A stretch of DNA of 17,152 bases from the NCBI GenBank assembly GCA_900617975.1, contig UZAE01014043.1, positions 1 to 17,152 on the forward strand. The letters are read 5' to 3'. Numbering within the stretch: the stretch's first letter is position 1; each line of letters starts with the position of its first letter. The position numbers and the translations under genes are program-made. Below the pieces are notes generated by a model that was not told where the DNA came from, made no database searches, and saw nothing but the letters and a program-made list of their open reading frames with translations. The stretch is from Rodentolepis nana. Taxonomy: Eukaryota > Platyhelminthes > Cestoda > Cyclophyllidea > Hymenolepididae. Positions 1 to 8,325 of the stretch are shown piece after piece.

Positions 1-611
1 GAGAGGTAAATACGAAGTAAGAGTATTGTGTCCCAACAGATGAATTATATTTGAAAGTGGGGTGTGCGATAGACTTACCTCCACGTGGTGCACCCTGGGC
101 AACGTATACTCATACGGCAAAAAAGTCTATAAACCGGCAGTTGACTTCTGACTTCAAACTACCATGGCCCGACTGCTTGTCATATTCGACCCTTTCCACA
201 AAACTCATCTTACCTTTTTCTCTACCTTTGTGTCTGTCTGTCTGTCTCTTTTACATATGTGAATAGCTCTTCTGTTCCCCACCCCTCGACTTTCTTCTTC
301 TTTGATGGTTCATTCTATGAAGCCCGAAGCCAGCTTAATCGCTAATGATAGCTATCAAAACGCCTGCCATTTGAAATAAATTAATGAATGTTATTAAGGA
401 TTATCTCGCTGCTGTTGGTAATCGTTTCATCTACCACCTTCATCGCACTTGTGTCGTGATCGTAAGTGAGGGCCCAAACACTTTGACAAATCCAAACGCA
501 ATACCTTTTGTTGATATTTACGAAATCGATCTTCATGTTCATAGGGAGAAAAAGACCCAATGAACAAGGTGGAACAAAAACGAAACATTAGAATAGGCAG
601 CTAGAACTCAC
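1..611 (-). other. Calpain intron or 3' end region (partial)
   Basis: It starts with GTGAGT at 611-606 in phase 1. The following exon should encode EF4-EF5, but no matching translation was recognised. The left half is occupied by SINE-like copy A1; 391-605 shows nothing I can assign. Confidence 0.6.
59..390 (+). mobile_element. SINE-like family A, copy A1
   Basis: This is a near-complete copy. It starts GGGGTGTGCGATAGAC, has a pyrimidine-rich middle (CTGTCTGTCTCTTTTACAT), and ends with the conserved block CTAATGATAGCTATCAAAA followed by GCCTGCCATTTGAAATAAA. The open frame running through it is a by-product of the repeat and recurs in other copies. No convincing target-site duplication was seen. 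Confidence 0.88.
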
Positions 612-801
612 CAACTTGTTCAATTAGAATACGAAAATCCAGACAGGTGATGAATCCCGATCGCTGAGGATCGAAACTGGCGAACATGCGTGACCAGCAT
701 CGTAGGAGACTCCAGAGGGGTTGGAACTGCGATTCAACCAACTTACCTGTGTAGTGGTCATTTTGCATTGATATTAATGCTCGACAGGCGTCCGTTGTTA
801 A
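612..801 (-). CDS. Calpain-like protein, EF-hands 2 and 3 exon
   Basis: This exon has 190 bp, 63 codons plus one base, and is too short to stand out as an open reading frame on its own. Seen: a very good acceptor (T-rich run then CATTTTAG) next to 801 and a GTGAGT donor at 611-606. It reads L-T-T-D-A-C-R-A-L-I-S-M, then the EF2 loop N-D-H-Y-T-G-K-L-V-E-S-Q, then F-Q-P-L-W-S-L-L and the EF3 loop D-P-Q-R-S-G-F-I-T-C-L-D. The family pattern is D-A-C-R-x-x-I-x-x-x-D-x-D-x-S-G-x-L-x-x-x-E-F-x-x-L-W. EF2 lacks acidic residues at coordinating positions 1, 3 and 12; EF3 keeps Asp at 1 and 12 and Ser at 5. It starts in phase 0, as the preceding exon requires, and ends in phase 1. EF4 and EF5 and the stop codon are not found in the window. 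Confidence 0.91.
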
Positions 802-1316
802 CTAAAATGAAAAAAAAATTAAATATATATCGACACAGTAATGTCAGAAAAAACTTGAAAAACGCCCTACACTTATTGTATTAAAAAAACACGCAAGACA
901 AAGTTTTGATAAATTGCAAGAATGACTGCATTCACTAATCCACCGTCGAATAGGGCATTAATTGCTTTTTATCTGCCCTTGAATCGGTACTTTTAATGAA
1001 GACCCTAGTTATAAAACTGAATATGCTTTGTGGAGTCAGGAAAAGTCAATTTCTGATTGGTTGAATAAGTAGGCGAACCAATGCGACATTGTCTATCAGT
1101 CATTCAATTCACTTTGCTAATAATAATCTCTGAATATCGATGGCGTGAATTTATTCAAGGTTTAAGGTGACAGCCAATGCCATTTGAACATTCCAATCTT
1201 GTTAAAAAACTGTACAGATGACTTCACATACTTAAAATTAGTAAAAGGTCTCCATTGAGCCGTGGATAGTGCTGACATTTAGTTCAAAAATGAGTTGAAC
1301 GAACGCAAAGACGTAC
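802..1316 (-). other. Calpain intron, 515 bp
   Basis: This is the shortest intron of the visible part, between EF1 and EF2 exons, bounded by GTACGT and TTTTAG in phase 0. No repeat was seen in it. Confidence 0.85.
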
Positions 1317-1518
1317 CATAGTGTAGGGCAAACGATGATCCTCTTTGAGTATTGTATTGAGTATCGAATCCAACTGGAAGGCATCAACAGCCATAGAATC
1401 TCCCCCGGCCTCATAGAAAAGCCGTCGAATTCGCGGAGTGATCGCTTCAAACTGCGGATCTGGATCCGAGAGTGCTTGTGGCATTATACTTCCCGCATCT
1501 ATCTGTCCCTGAGCACAT
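1317..1518 (-). CDS. Calpain-like protein, linker and EF-hand 1 exon
   Basis: This exon has 202 bp: one base completing a Glu codon (GA+A), then 67 codons. Seen: a pyrimidine-rich acceptor ending AATTAAAG at 1521-1519 side and a GTACGT donor at 1316-1311. A linker rich in Pro, Asp and Gln is followed by R-I-R-R-L-F-Y-E-A-G-G-D-S-M-A-V-D-A-F-Q-L-D-S-I-L-like sequence, matching the first helix-loop-helix of calpain penta-EF domains (L-F-x-x-x-A-G-x-D-M-E-I-S-x-x-E-L). The final acidic ligand of the loop is Gln (residue 48 of the exon). The exact acceptor is less certain than for the other exons: an alternative AG (CTCAG) lies 10 bases downstream, but using it would break the phase with the upstream exon and run into a stop. 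The domain assignment rests on pattern recognition plus the exon order. Confidence 0.85.
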
Positions 1519-1611
1519 CTTTAATTAAAAGTGAAGAAAACTTTAGTCTAGCCTGAAAGAAACCGAAATTGAATGACAATAACAATTTTTTCAATAATCT
1601 GCCATTGATTT

Positions 1612-1955
1612 TGTGGGACACGTTATCGCTGTGTGCGTCATCGTATGCCTGCATGTCTGCTCGCCAGGATTGGGAGGTGCGGCCGTACAACTCTGTGTGC
1701 AGCGACCGTACAAACAGTGACCAATCATCAACCCCTGTTTAACCTAATCCCCCATCCTGATCATGAGTAGCTCCATGCGTGTACACACTTCATCCGCAAT
1801 ACTCGTACTGAGTAAATGTGCTCCGTGCTACACGTCTGTTTCCCTTATAGCTGGGCTATAGCTTAGCTGGTTCTGGGAGTCTAGCTAGATGTTGGGGAAT
1901 CTGCCATAGTGATTTCTGAGTCAGTCAGGCTTTAATAAAGTAGCAATCCGCCACA
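1612..1955 (+). repeat. Dispersed repeat family B, copy 1
   Basis: About 344 bp, starting TGTGGGACACGTTATCGCT and ending GTAGCAATCCGCCACA. It is highly similar in the same order to copy 2 at 12585, including ATTGGGAGGTGCGGCCGTAC, CATCCTGATCATGA and TATAGCTGGGCTATAGCTTA. Both copies begin and end at about the same points, so it behaves as a discrete mobile unit. Class unknown. Confidence 0.88.
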
Positions 1956-2176
1956 TTTATTTATCTACTAATAGTTGTGCTAAAAAAAGCATTTTAATAG
2001 TTACGCAGAAAATTTCTCATTGCATTTAGAAAACATTTTTTCTTATTTATTATAATTTATTAAATTATACTTACATTTTCGTAATTTTCGGTTGAAATAC
2101 AAATGACTTTTGCAGTATAACGTAAATTTCGTTATTGATCAATCAAATTAAATTTGAAAAATATTTATTAAAATAT

Positions 2177-2440
2177 TTATTTATTTTAAATGGCAGGCTT
2201 TATGATGGTTATCATTAGCCCTTTAGCTGACTTTGGGCTTCACAAAGGGGGAGAAACATCAAAGTGGGAAAATTCGAGAGGTTTAACAGAAGGGTTCAAG
2301 GATTTAAAAGTGATAGACAGGCACAAAGGTTATGATAGTTTGAAGTCAGAAGTCAACTGTCGATTAATAGACTTTTTGCCGTATGAGTATAAGTTGCCCA
2401 GGGTGCACCACGTGGAGGTAAGTCTATCGCAAACCCCTTC
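2177..2440 (-). mobile_element. SINE-like family A, copy A2, with 10-bp target duplication
   Basis: This is an inverted copy: its tail (TTATTTATTTTAAATGGCAG on the plus strand) lies at the left and its 5' end (TCTATCGCAAACCCC) at the right. The 10-mer ATTAAAATAT flanks it directly at 2167-2176 and 2441-2450, consistent with a target-site duplication, although the AT-rich composition weakens this. The middle is diverged. Confidence 0.88.
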
Positions 2441-2688
2441 ATTAAAATATGAACTCTAGAGTCCCTTGTGGACAGAGGAATACCCTCACAGAACTGCACT
2501 GGGGAGAATTTGGTCCCTACATCGGTGAGGGTAGGTACCCCATCAACTTGATGTGCACCGACAGGCATTTCACCCGTGGTGCTCCTTAATTCAAACTATT
2601 TTTTAGATTAATTTATGAATTCTGCGCCCAAATGATATGATGACAAGTTTAATTTCCACCCAAAAACATAAATTTGCTAATCTTTATG

Positions 2689-2964
2689 GGGGTGTGCGAT
2701 AGACTAACCTCCACGTTGTTCAACCTGGCCAATTTATACTCATATGACAAAAGAGTCCATTAATCGGCAGTTGACTTCTGACTTCAAACTACCATGACCA
2801 GACTGTATGGCGTATTCGACTACTTCCACAGTACTCACCTCACATTTTTTCTACCTTTATGTCTGTCTCTTTTGCACCATTGAAGCACTTCCTTCCCCTG
2901 AAGTCAACTAAAGGGCTAATGATAGCTATCAAAATGCCTGCCATTTGATATAATTAAATTAATG
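2689..2964 (+). mobile_element. SINE-like family A, copy A3
   Basis: This is a diverged copy with the same order of blocks: GGGGTGTGCGATAGACTAAC at the start, CCGGCAGTTGAC-like and TTCGACTACTTCCACAG segments, then GGGCTAATGATAGCTATCAA and an AT-rich tail. Part of the pyrimidine-rich middle is deleted. No target-site duplication was recognised. Confidence 0.87.
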
Positions 2965-3455
2965 GTCACATTTCAAAGGGGTGTTGCGAACTTCGTTTTC
3001 TGATATCTTTTCCTTAATGACGTTAAATTTAAGGCCTTATTTAACCTTAGAAATAATTTAAAGTTCCGAACTTTTGTTTCACAAGATATTTTCGGCATTT
3101 TTTTCTAAGAAAAAAAATATTCCACTTTCATGACAGCCTTTAAAAAGACAGACTTATTTTAGAACACATGCAAATATGTATAAGATTTGCGCAATATTTT
3201 GCTATTCATATCCCGTATGCAACAACGGTCAAATTAATGATGACAAGTTATTGATCGAGTTCATCAGATAATCCCAGGCTCAATTCATCACCGCTATTTA
3301 TATTTTAAACTCTCCGACTTAATCTCCTCCTAATTTGGATTGGATTAACGTCGAATTTATGAGACTGAAATGCAGAAGCAAGTGCCAAAATAGGGAAATT
3401 TTTTCCCTGCCCTAATATTAATTACCCATTTTAATACCTAATATTAGTTGAACTG

Positions 3456-3885
3456 AGGTGTGCAAGGGCAGTGTATACTCATAAGGCATAAAGTCTATAA
3501 ACCGGCAGTTGACTACAAACTACCATGACCTGACTGTATGTCATATTCGGCCACTTCCACAGTACTCACCTCACTTTTATCTCTACGTTTGTATTCGTCT
3601 GTCTCTTTTACATCTGTGAATCACTCTTCTGTTCCCAACCCTTCCACAGTATTCAACTCACCTTTTTTCTACCTTTGTGTCTGCTCTGTCTCTTTTACGT
3701 CTGTGAATCATTATTCTGTCCCCCCTCCCCTGTCTCTTTTACATCTGTGAATCACTCTTCTGTTCCCCCTCCCTCCCTCTCTCCCGAATATTTGTGATTC
3801 TGATATTCCTCCTCCCCTCTGTGAAGCTCGAAGTCAACTAAAGGGCTAATGGTGACTATCATAAAGCCTTCTATTTGGCGTAGAC
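3456..3885 (+). mobile_element. SINE-like family A, copy A4 (degraded, expanded)
   Basis: The 5' part lacks about 30 bp (the TTACCTCCACGTGGTGCACC block), and the pyrimidine-rich middle is repeated about three times, with CTTTTACATCTGTGAATCA recurring in variants at roughly 3605, 3690 and 3735. It ends GGGCTAATGGTGACTATCAT and a mutated tail. It is probably an old copy with slippage-type expansion. Confidence 0.82.
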
Positions 3886-5327
3886 ATTAGTAGAACTGCA
3901 AATAGGTTTTCGCTATAGCAACAAGAGTTTGTGTCAATTCATCGTATCTCGCGATAATTCTGGTCTCTAACAGGCCACCTCAAAAATATTCAAAATTCTA
4001 TATTTTACAGTGTGCTAATAACTTAAATTTAACATAAAATCTCAAATCCAAGGGCACCAGAATACAAGCGGATCACGATCTGATAAAGTGATCGAAATAT
4101 TAATAAACAGAAATAGCAAAAAATTTATAAATTTTTATTTATATAAATATTTTTTAAAAATTTTATTCTGTTTTCTTACAGAGCATACGCATATGCAGTC
4201 ATCGACATCTTTTCCCTGAAAAAATTAACTTGCGAGAATTTTCCCAGTTGCCATCTTAAAGAAATTTTGGGGAACTGCGTGCGTATATTTTGTGCCAAGT
4301 TTAAATCATGAAATAGGAACTTTTGGGAGGTAAGCTAAGTTTAGTAGTCACTGTATAGCATTGGGAATTTCATGCCAATAAAGGTAGAAGGCTAGACAGA
4401 GAATGCCTTTATAGGAAGCCAATTACAACCGATTAGAAAGACATAGAGAACTAGAAGGGGTCAACAATGCACAATTTGTCGTGCCTCAAAGAGATTTTGT
4501 CATGTAATCAGATACACCGTGCCATTAGCGAGGCCTGGCATATGAAAGTGCCAATCGCACTTACAAGTAGAAAATTATTAAATACGGTGCTTTCGGGTTA
4601 AATTCTACAGTCTCGGCAAGAAGCAGTGAAATTTAAAAGACAACCAATCGAAAGGAAAATTGTTCTCTCGCCAAAGAGGTTCACTCAAACTAGTCACCAT
4701 TAGTGTCTATTGCGGTCTCGATACAGACCCGGTAGCGGTTCAATACAACCTGGAGCATGACGATTTTACACCTTCCTTGGTAAATGAATTCAAAAAAGCA
4801 CACTTAATCCAATCCCATTGGCCGGTCGACACTTTCATTTCTAGCCCAACAATTAATGCCTCCCTCTCCACAGCTCCCAGCACATTCATAATTGGCCAAT
4901 TTGGCTAGGGTCTTGAGAGCTTTGGGGTCAAGCATTCACTGGGAATAAGGAATGCAGGTTCACAACTTTCTTTATATATATGTAATCTATTATTGATTAT
5001 CCACGTTTGGTATCCAGTACTTAACTACTTCAGCTGTCATAAATTTCACCTATCCAATCAAATTCAGCCTAAGCCTCTCTAAAAAATACGTGGATGGAGG
5101 TATCGAATTTTGCCGTTAAGATAGTAATACCCATATCTGAAAACCTTGAGTTAGAAAAAAATTGAGTATACATGATTAGACGTGCCCCTTTTGGACTAAA
5201 TGTTAGTGAAACCATCTGTTAACTCGTGTGCTATGCTTTTGACTTGACTAAAATGCTATTCCTTAATAGTGAAGGAATTAGACCGCTTGTACTTCAATAG
5301 GATGTTTCACTCTACTCAGAATTTTTT

Positions 5328-5745
5328 TTGGCCTTGATTGGACGAATTTCGTGGACGTCTTCTCCGAGAAGTCTGCCCCCAATCGAAGCACGTACGAGCC
5401 TTATTGTAACACAGTCTTCATTGAATGGAAGATTCTCAGTGGAGGAGGAAAGCAAACCTCATCGACGAATCCCAAGTGCCGATGCCAAGGTACTCTGGCA
5501 GTCTTGCTCAGGTTATCGTCCTCTATTTTACTTTCTTAGAACACAACGCATTCCAGTCTCTGTTGCCATTCTCCAGTTCATGTGGGATGCTTTTAGCAGA
5601 ACAGAAATCAAATCTCCTGGCTTTGACCTCCGCCGTAATACAGGCTATTATCTTCCACGATTCAGGTGGGTTCCAACCTTCATCCAGTCCCATTTTTATT
5701 GTGCATATAGATGACGAGGGCCTAAAACTTTCTAAGGAGGTCTAG
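5328..5745 (+). other. Stretch open in several plus frames, unassigned
   Basis: About 400 bp, less AT-rich than its flanks, with long overlapping open frames in all three plus frames (128, 62 and 106 codons). That suggests derivation from coding sequence, such as a retroposed or transposon fragment. No domain, motif or splice pattern was recognised. It lies antisense in the 5.9-kb calpain intron. Confidence 0.15.
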
Positions 5746-6426
5746 TGTGTCTTGAACACCAATAGCACATCTGGCTGAAATAACCAAATGCTTTTCAACC
5801 AATTTTATCCCGATGGCTTATATATGCAATAATACGGTATACTATGGAAATTTTTTTCTTTCTTTTCATTCATAGAAAATAACTCGATTGACTGTTCAAA
5901 CTCTGCTATACTAGTCATTTTGGTATATCAAGTTGAACGACGCGTCCGGGATTTTCAAATGTCACTAAACTGCCACAAGAGAGTTGTCCAATTTTCAATT
6001 TTTTTGGGGAGAAATGTGAATTGACGAAAAAAATTTGTTTCATGTGCTTATTATTTTCCAAAAAAAGAACCAATAAATATGCTTGTACTGAATTATCTTT
6101 AAAATCCGAGAAACCCTATTCAAACGATGCCAAAAGCCACAGAGAGACCGATAAAAACGCCTACAAAATTAGCGTTCTTAATTAGGTCCCCAAGTAGTGT
6201 AACTTATTATCTTAATAATCACGCATTATTGTCTAAAAGTACACACCAGCTTATAATCAAAGTTTTGCTTTTAGACACTTACTTAATTTGACATGTTTTA
6301 GAAGTTAGAAAATAAGAGGGAGTACATTTTCTCCCATTTCTCCCACCCCCAATCTATCTTAACTCGAGTGAAAATGAAATGCACCAATCACAACGAGAGC
6401 TGAGATGAAGTGCAATTTACTTTCGT

Positions 6427-6480
6427 GGAGGTGGGGTTGGGTTGGGTTGGGTGGGGTGGGGTGGGGTGGGGGGAGGGGGG
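6427..6480 (+). repeat. G-rich tract with quadruplex potential
   Basis: GGGGTTGGGTTGGGTTGGG is followed by GTGGGGTGGGGTGGGGTGGG and poly-G, with many runs of three or more G separated by one or two T or a single A. It lies in a calpain intron, C-rich on the transcript strand. Confidence 0.85.
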
Positions 6481-7354
6481 ATGGCGTGAAATCGCACATA
6501 GCAGTATGTCATCCTCAGCGCTAATATTGGATAAGAGCTTCTTTCAAAAATCGTTTCAAAATGCACTGAATTACGCTCCATGAAAGTGGACGAGTTAAAG
6601 GTTAAAAGACAGAATCCAGTCAACTTCTTTCCCTGATCATGTGGTGTAATGTTTACACTCTTTTCTGACAAGCACATGACTTAGCTTAACAGAATAATGC
6701 CAACACCTGTCGTCATACGGGGGTATAAAATTACTAATAATTGACAAGGAAATAGTAAAATAGATTTCATATGAAAAAAAAACTAAGAATGTAAGGCTAT
6801 TTGTGTATTTTGCTAGGCTTAAACTAAGCACTGAAGGCATTTTTGTTGACGGGGCAGAAACTCACTTTTGAATTTTAAAAGTGACCTTTACCCAGTTTCA
6901 TTACCTATTTAGTCTGCAATTTAAAAGGCACATTGGCTTTAGATTACAATAGACAATTGGACAGGATTTCATTGGATCAAAATTTGGCGGCGCCAATTGT
7001 GTACCCACCAGTGTCATTAAGAGTTGAGAAAGCTCTTTGCATTTTGAAAAATAATCTTCTTACTTAATTCCCTTCCAGGACATTATTAATCATTTAGTCC
7101 CATAATCATCCTATTAATCTTAAAATCCAAGTTTTTCCTAATATTTTATTCAATTCTGATGTAATTTATCAACAAGTACAATAGAATGTAATGACAATTG
7201 CGTATTTTGCCGTTTTTAAATAATAATATATCCTTAAAAGTAAAAATTATTAGAAATTAAAGTTAAAACGCAAAATCTAAAGTATTCAAACAAAATTAAA
7301 CTTGCGTCAGTCTGATTCAAGGTTTATGCTACTTTATTAATGTCGTTAAAACGA

Positions 7355-7438
7355 GGGGGGGGGGGGGGGGGGGGGGGGNTGCTGTATTAAGGTGTTTGTC
7401 TTCTTATTAATGTTGTGAAAAGGGGGGGGGGGGGGGGG
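7355..7438 (+). repeat. Two poly-G runs with an undetermined base
   Basis: G24 at 7355-7378 is followed by N at 7379 and then G17 at 7422-7438. The sequences before both runs are related (ACTTTATTAATGTCGTTAAA and TTCTTATTAATGTTGTGAAA), indicating an approximately 70-bp duplication. Run lengths and the N position are probably unreliable in the assembly. Confidence 0.8.
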
Positions 7439-7462
7439 AGGGAGGGGAAGATGATGACTCAC

Positions 7463-7677
7463 TCTAACGTTCGATCAGCTTGTTCAAAGAGGACTCGAAG
7501 AAGGAATTCGCCTGGTTTGTCAGCGGCATAGGTGCAGGGGATAAGGAGATAGACGCCTGGAACGAGTCGGAATCGTTTCACAACTTCTCGCGAATCATAG
7601 AAGAAGTCGACACTTGCTACGTGGTTGTTGGTCTCAAAGAAATGTCGGGTCATTGGGGGATTCGATCCAGGTGGAAG
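7463..7677 (-). CDS. Calpain-like protein, end of domain III exon
   Basis: This exon has 215 bp, 71 codons plus two bases. Seen: acceptor CTTTTCTAG adjacent to 7677 and donor GTGAGT at 7462-7457. It opens L-P-P-G-S-N-P-P and contains R-H-F-F, then S-R-E-V-V-K-R-F-R-L-V-P-G-V-Y, L-I-P-C-T-Y and K-P-G-E-F-L-L-R-V. These match the calpain signature L-R-E-V-x-x-R-F-x-L-P-P-G-x-Y-V-x-V-P-S-T-F through G-E-F-x-L-R-V-F, which ends the beta-sandwich domain. Joined to the preceding exon in phase 0 it reads continuously (I-G-F-V-L-Y-R / L-P-P-G), as in other calpains, so no exon seems to be missing between them. A run of 17 G on the plus strand (C on the transcript) begins 19 bases beyond the donor. 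Confidence 0.96.
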
Positions 7678-7930
7678 CTAGAAAAGGGGGTTGATTAATC
7701 AATATGGATTGGCAACAGAAGAAAAAGCTCAACATGGCTCAAATAGGCGCTAATCTATTTGCGCGAACCAACCACAGCCAAGGAGCATCTTTTGGATAAT
7801 GAGATCAGAAGGTAAAAGTGACCCATTTACTAAGAACATTCAATTCCTCTCGATTTATGAATCCTAAAAGTTTTCAATATTTAAAGTACGTGGGAATGAT
7901 GCGTTAAGCGCGCTTCGAGAAAGAACAAGA

Positions 7931-8281
7931 ATGTACACCACGGTCATAATATGGGAAAAATGGGAGAAACAGTGGACAGTTGCACTCTCCGACTTAGCCG
8001 ACTGGCCAAGAATCGAAGCCATTGCTGAGTTTAGATCACCTACCGGACATGATTGTCTGGCAAAACCCCTTCTCAGATTGGGAGTATACACTCAACCAAC
8101 ATGTCCCCTATGTAATCAACAAGAAGAAACGGAGAAGACCCACATGATTCGGTGTCCAGCCCTAAAGACAACGACAGACACCCAAAGATACTGGGAAGCA
8201 AGAAGACAACTTATGAACTGCTATCAATTAATTGCTATATATGTATCCCCACCCACGGGGAAAGCTGAAGTCAAATTTTAA
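7931..8281 (+). pseudogene. Non-LTR retrotransposon ORF fragment (C-terminal, CCHC)
   Basis: This open stretch of 116 codons encodes the extreme C-terminal part of a LINE-type pol protein, beyond the reverse transcriptase. Seen: W-T-V-A-L-S-D-L-A-D-W-P, then A-E-F-R-S-P-T-G-H-D-C-L-A-K, and a zinc-knuckle-like C-x2-C-x9-H-x3-C at residues 58-75 (C-P-L-C ... H-M-I-R-C), then R-Y-W-E-A-R. I associate the T-G-H-D-C-L and C-P-L-C ... C-P-A-L block with arthropod elements of the Jockey, I or R1 type; this is recall, not a search. Endonuclease and reverse transcriptase are absent, so it is a 5'-truncated remnant, as is usual for LINE copies. The Met at 7931 is not a meaningful start. It lies antisense in a calpain intron and is followed directly by the family A 3' tail. 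Confidence 0.8.
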
Positions 8282-8325
8282 GAGCTAATGATAAATATCA
8301 TTAGGCCTGCCATCTGAAAAAAATA
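8259..8325 (+). mobile_element. Family A-type 3' tail following the LINE fragment (A5)
   Basis: Only the 3' part of family A is present: GGGAAAGCTGAAGTCAA, GAGCTAATGATAAATATCAT and GCCTGCCATCTGAAAAAAAT. It follows the LINE ORF fragment in the same orientation, with the ORF running into it. No 5' SINE sequence precedes it, so it looks like the LINE's own 3' end and not a SINE insertion. Confidence 0.75.

Larger units (their letters stand above)
1519..7462 (-). other. Calpain intron, 5,944 bp
   Basis: It is bounded by GTGAGT and an AAAG acceptor in phase 2. It contains family B copy 1, family A copies A2, A3 and A4, a G-rich quadruplex-type tract and two poly-G runs close to the 5' splice site. 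An additional short phase-2/phase-2 exon of the variable linker cannot be excluded. The segments 3890-5330 and 5750-6420 show no recognisable feature. Confidence 0.8.

Noticed and set aside
391..605. Possible next calpain exon (EF4) on the minus strand, with a frame of about 35 codons after GAACATGAAG
   Set aside because: The phase would fit, but the translation has no EF-hand pattern and the acceptor is poor.
727..746. A 20-nt GT...AG segment (GTAAGT to GCAG) inside the EF2-EF3 exon on the minus strand
   Set aside because: Reading through it gives the continuous EF2 loop and F-Q-P-L-W; removing 20 nt would shift the frame, and animal introns of this size are not expected.
1850..1900. tRNA gene in family B (GGGCTATAGCTTAGCTGG)
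   Set aside because: It resembles a D-arm, but no anticodon stem, T-arm or B box follows, so no tRNA can be folded.
4660..4908. 82-codon plus-strand frame, with nearby I-S-E-A-W-H-like sequence upstream suggesting a retroelement
   Set aside because: The likeness is only a few residues, frames are broken between the pieces, and no domain can be supported.
6417..6840. Minus-strand open frames ending in a Pro-rich run
   Set aside because: The Pro/Thr run is just the translation of the G-rich tract; no conserved sequence precedes it.
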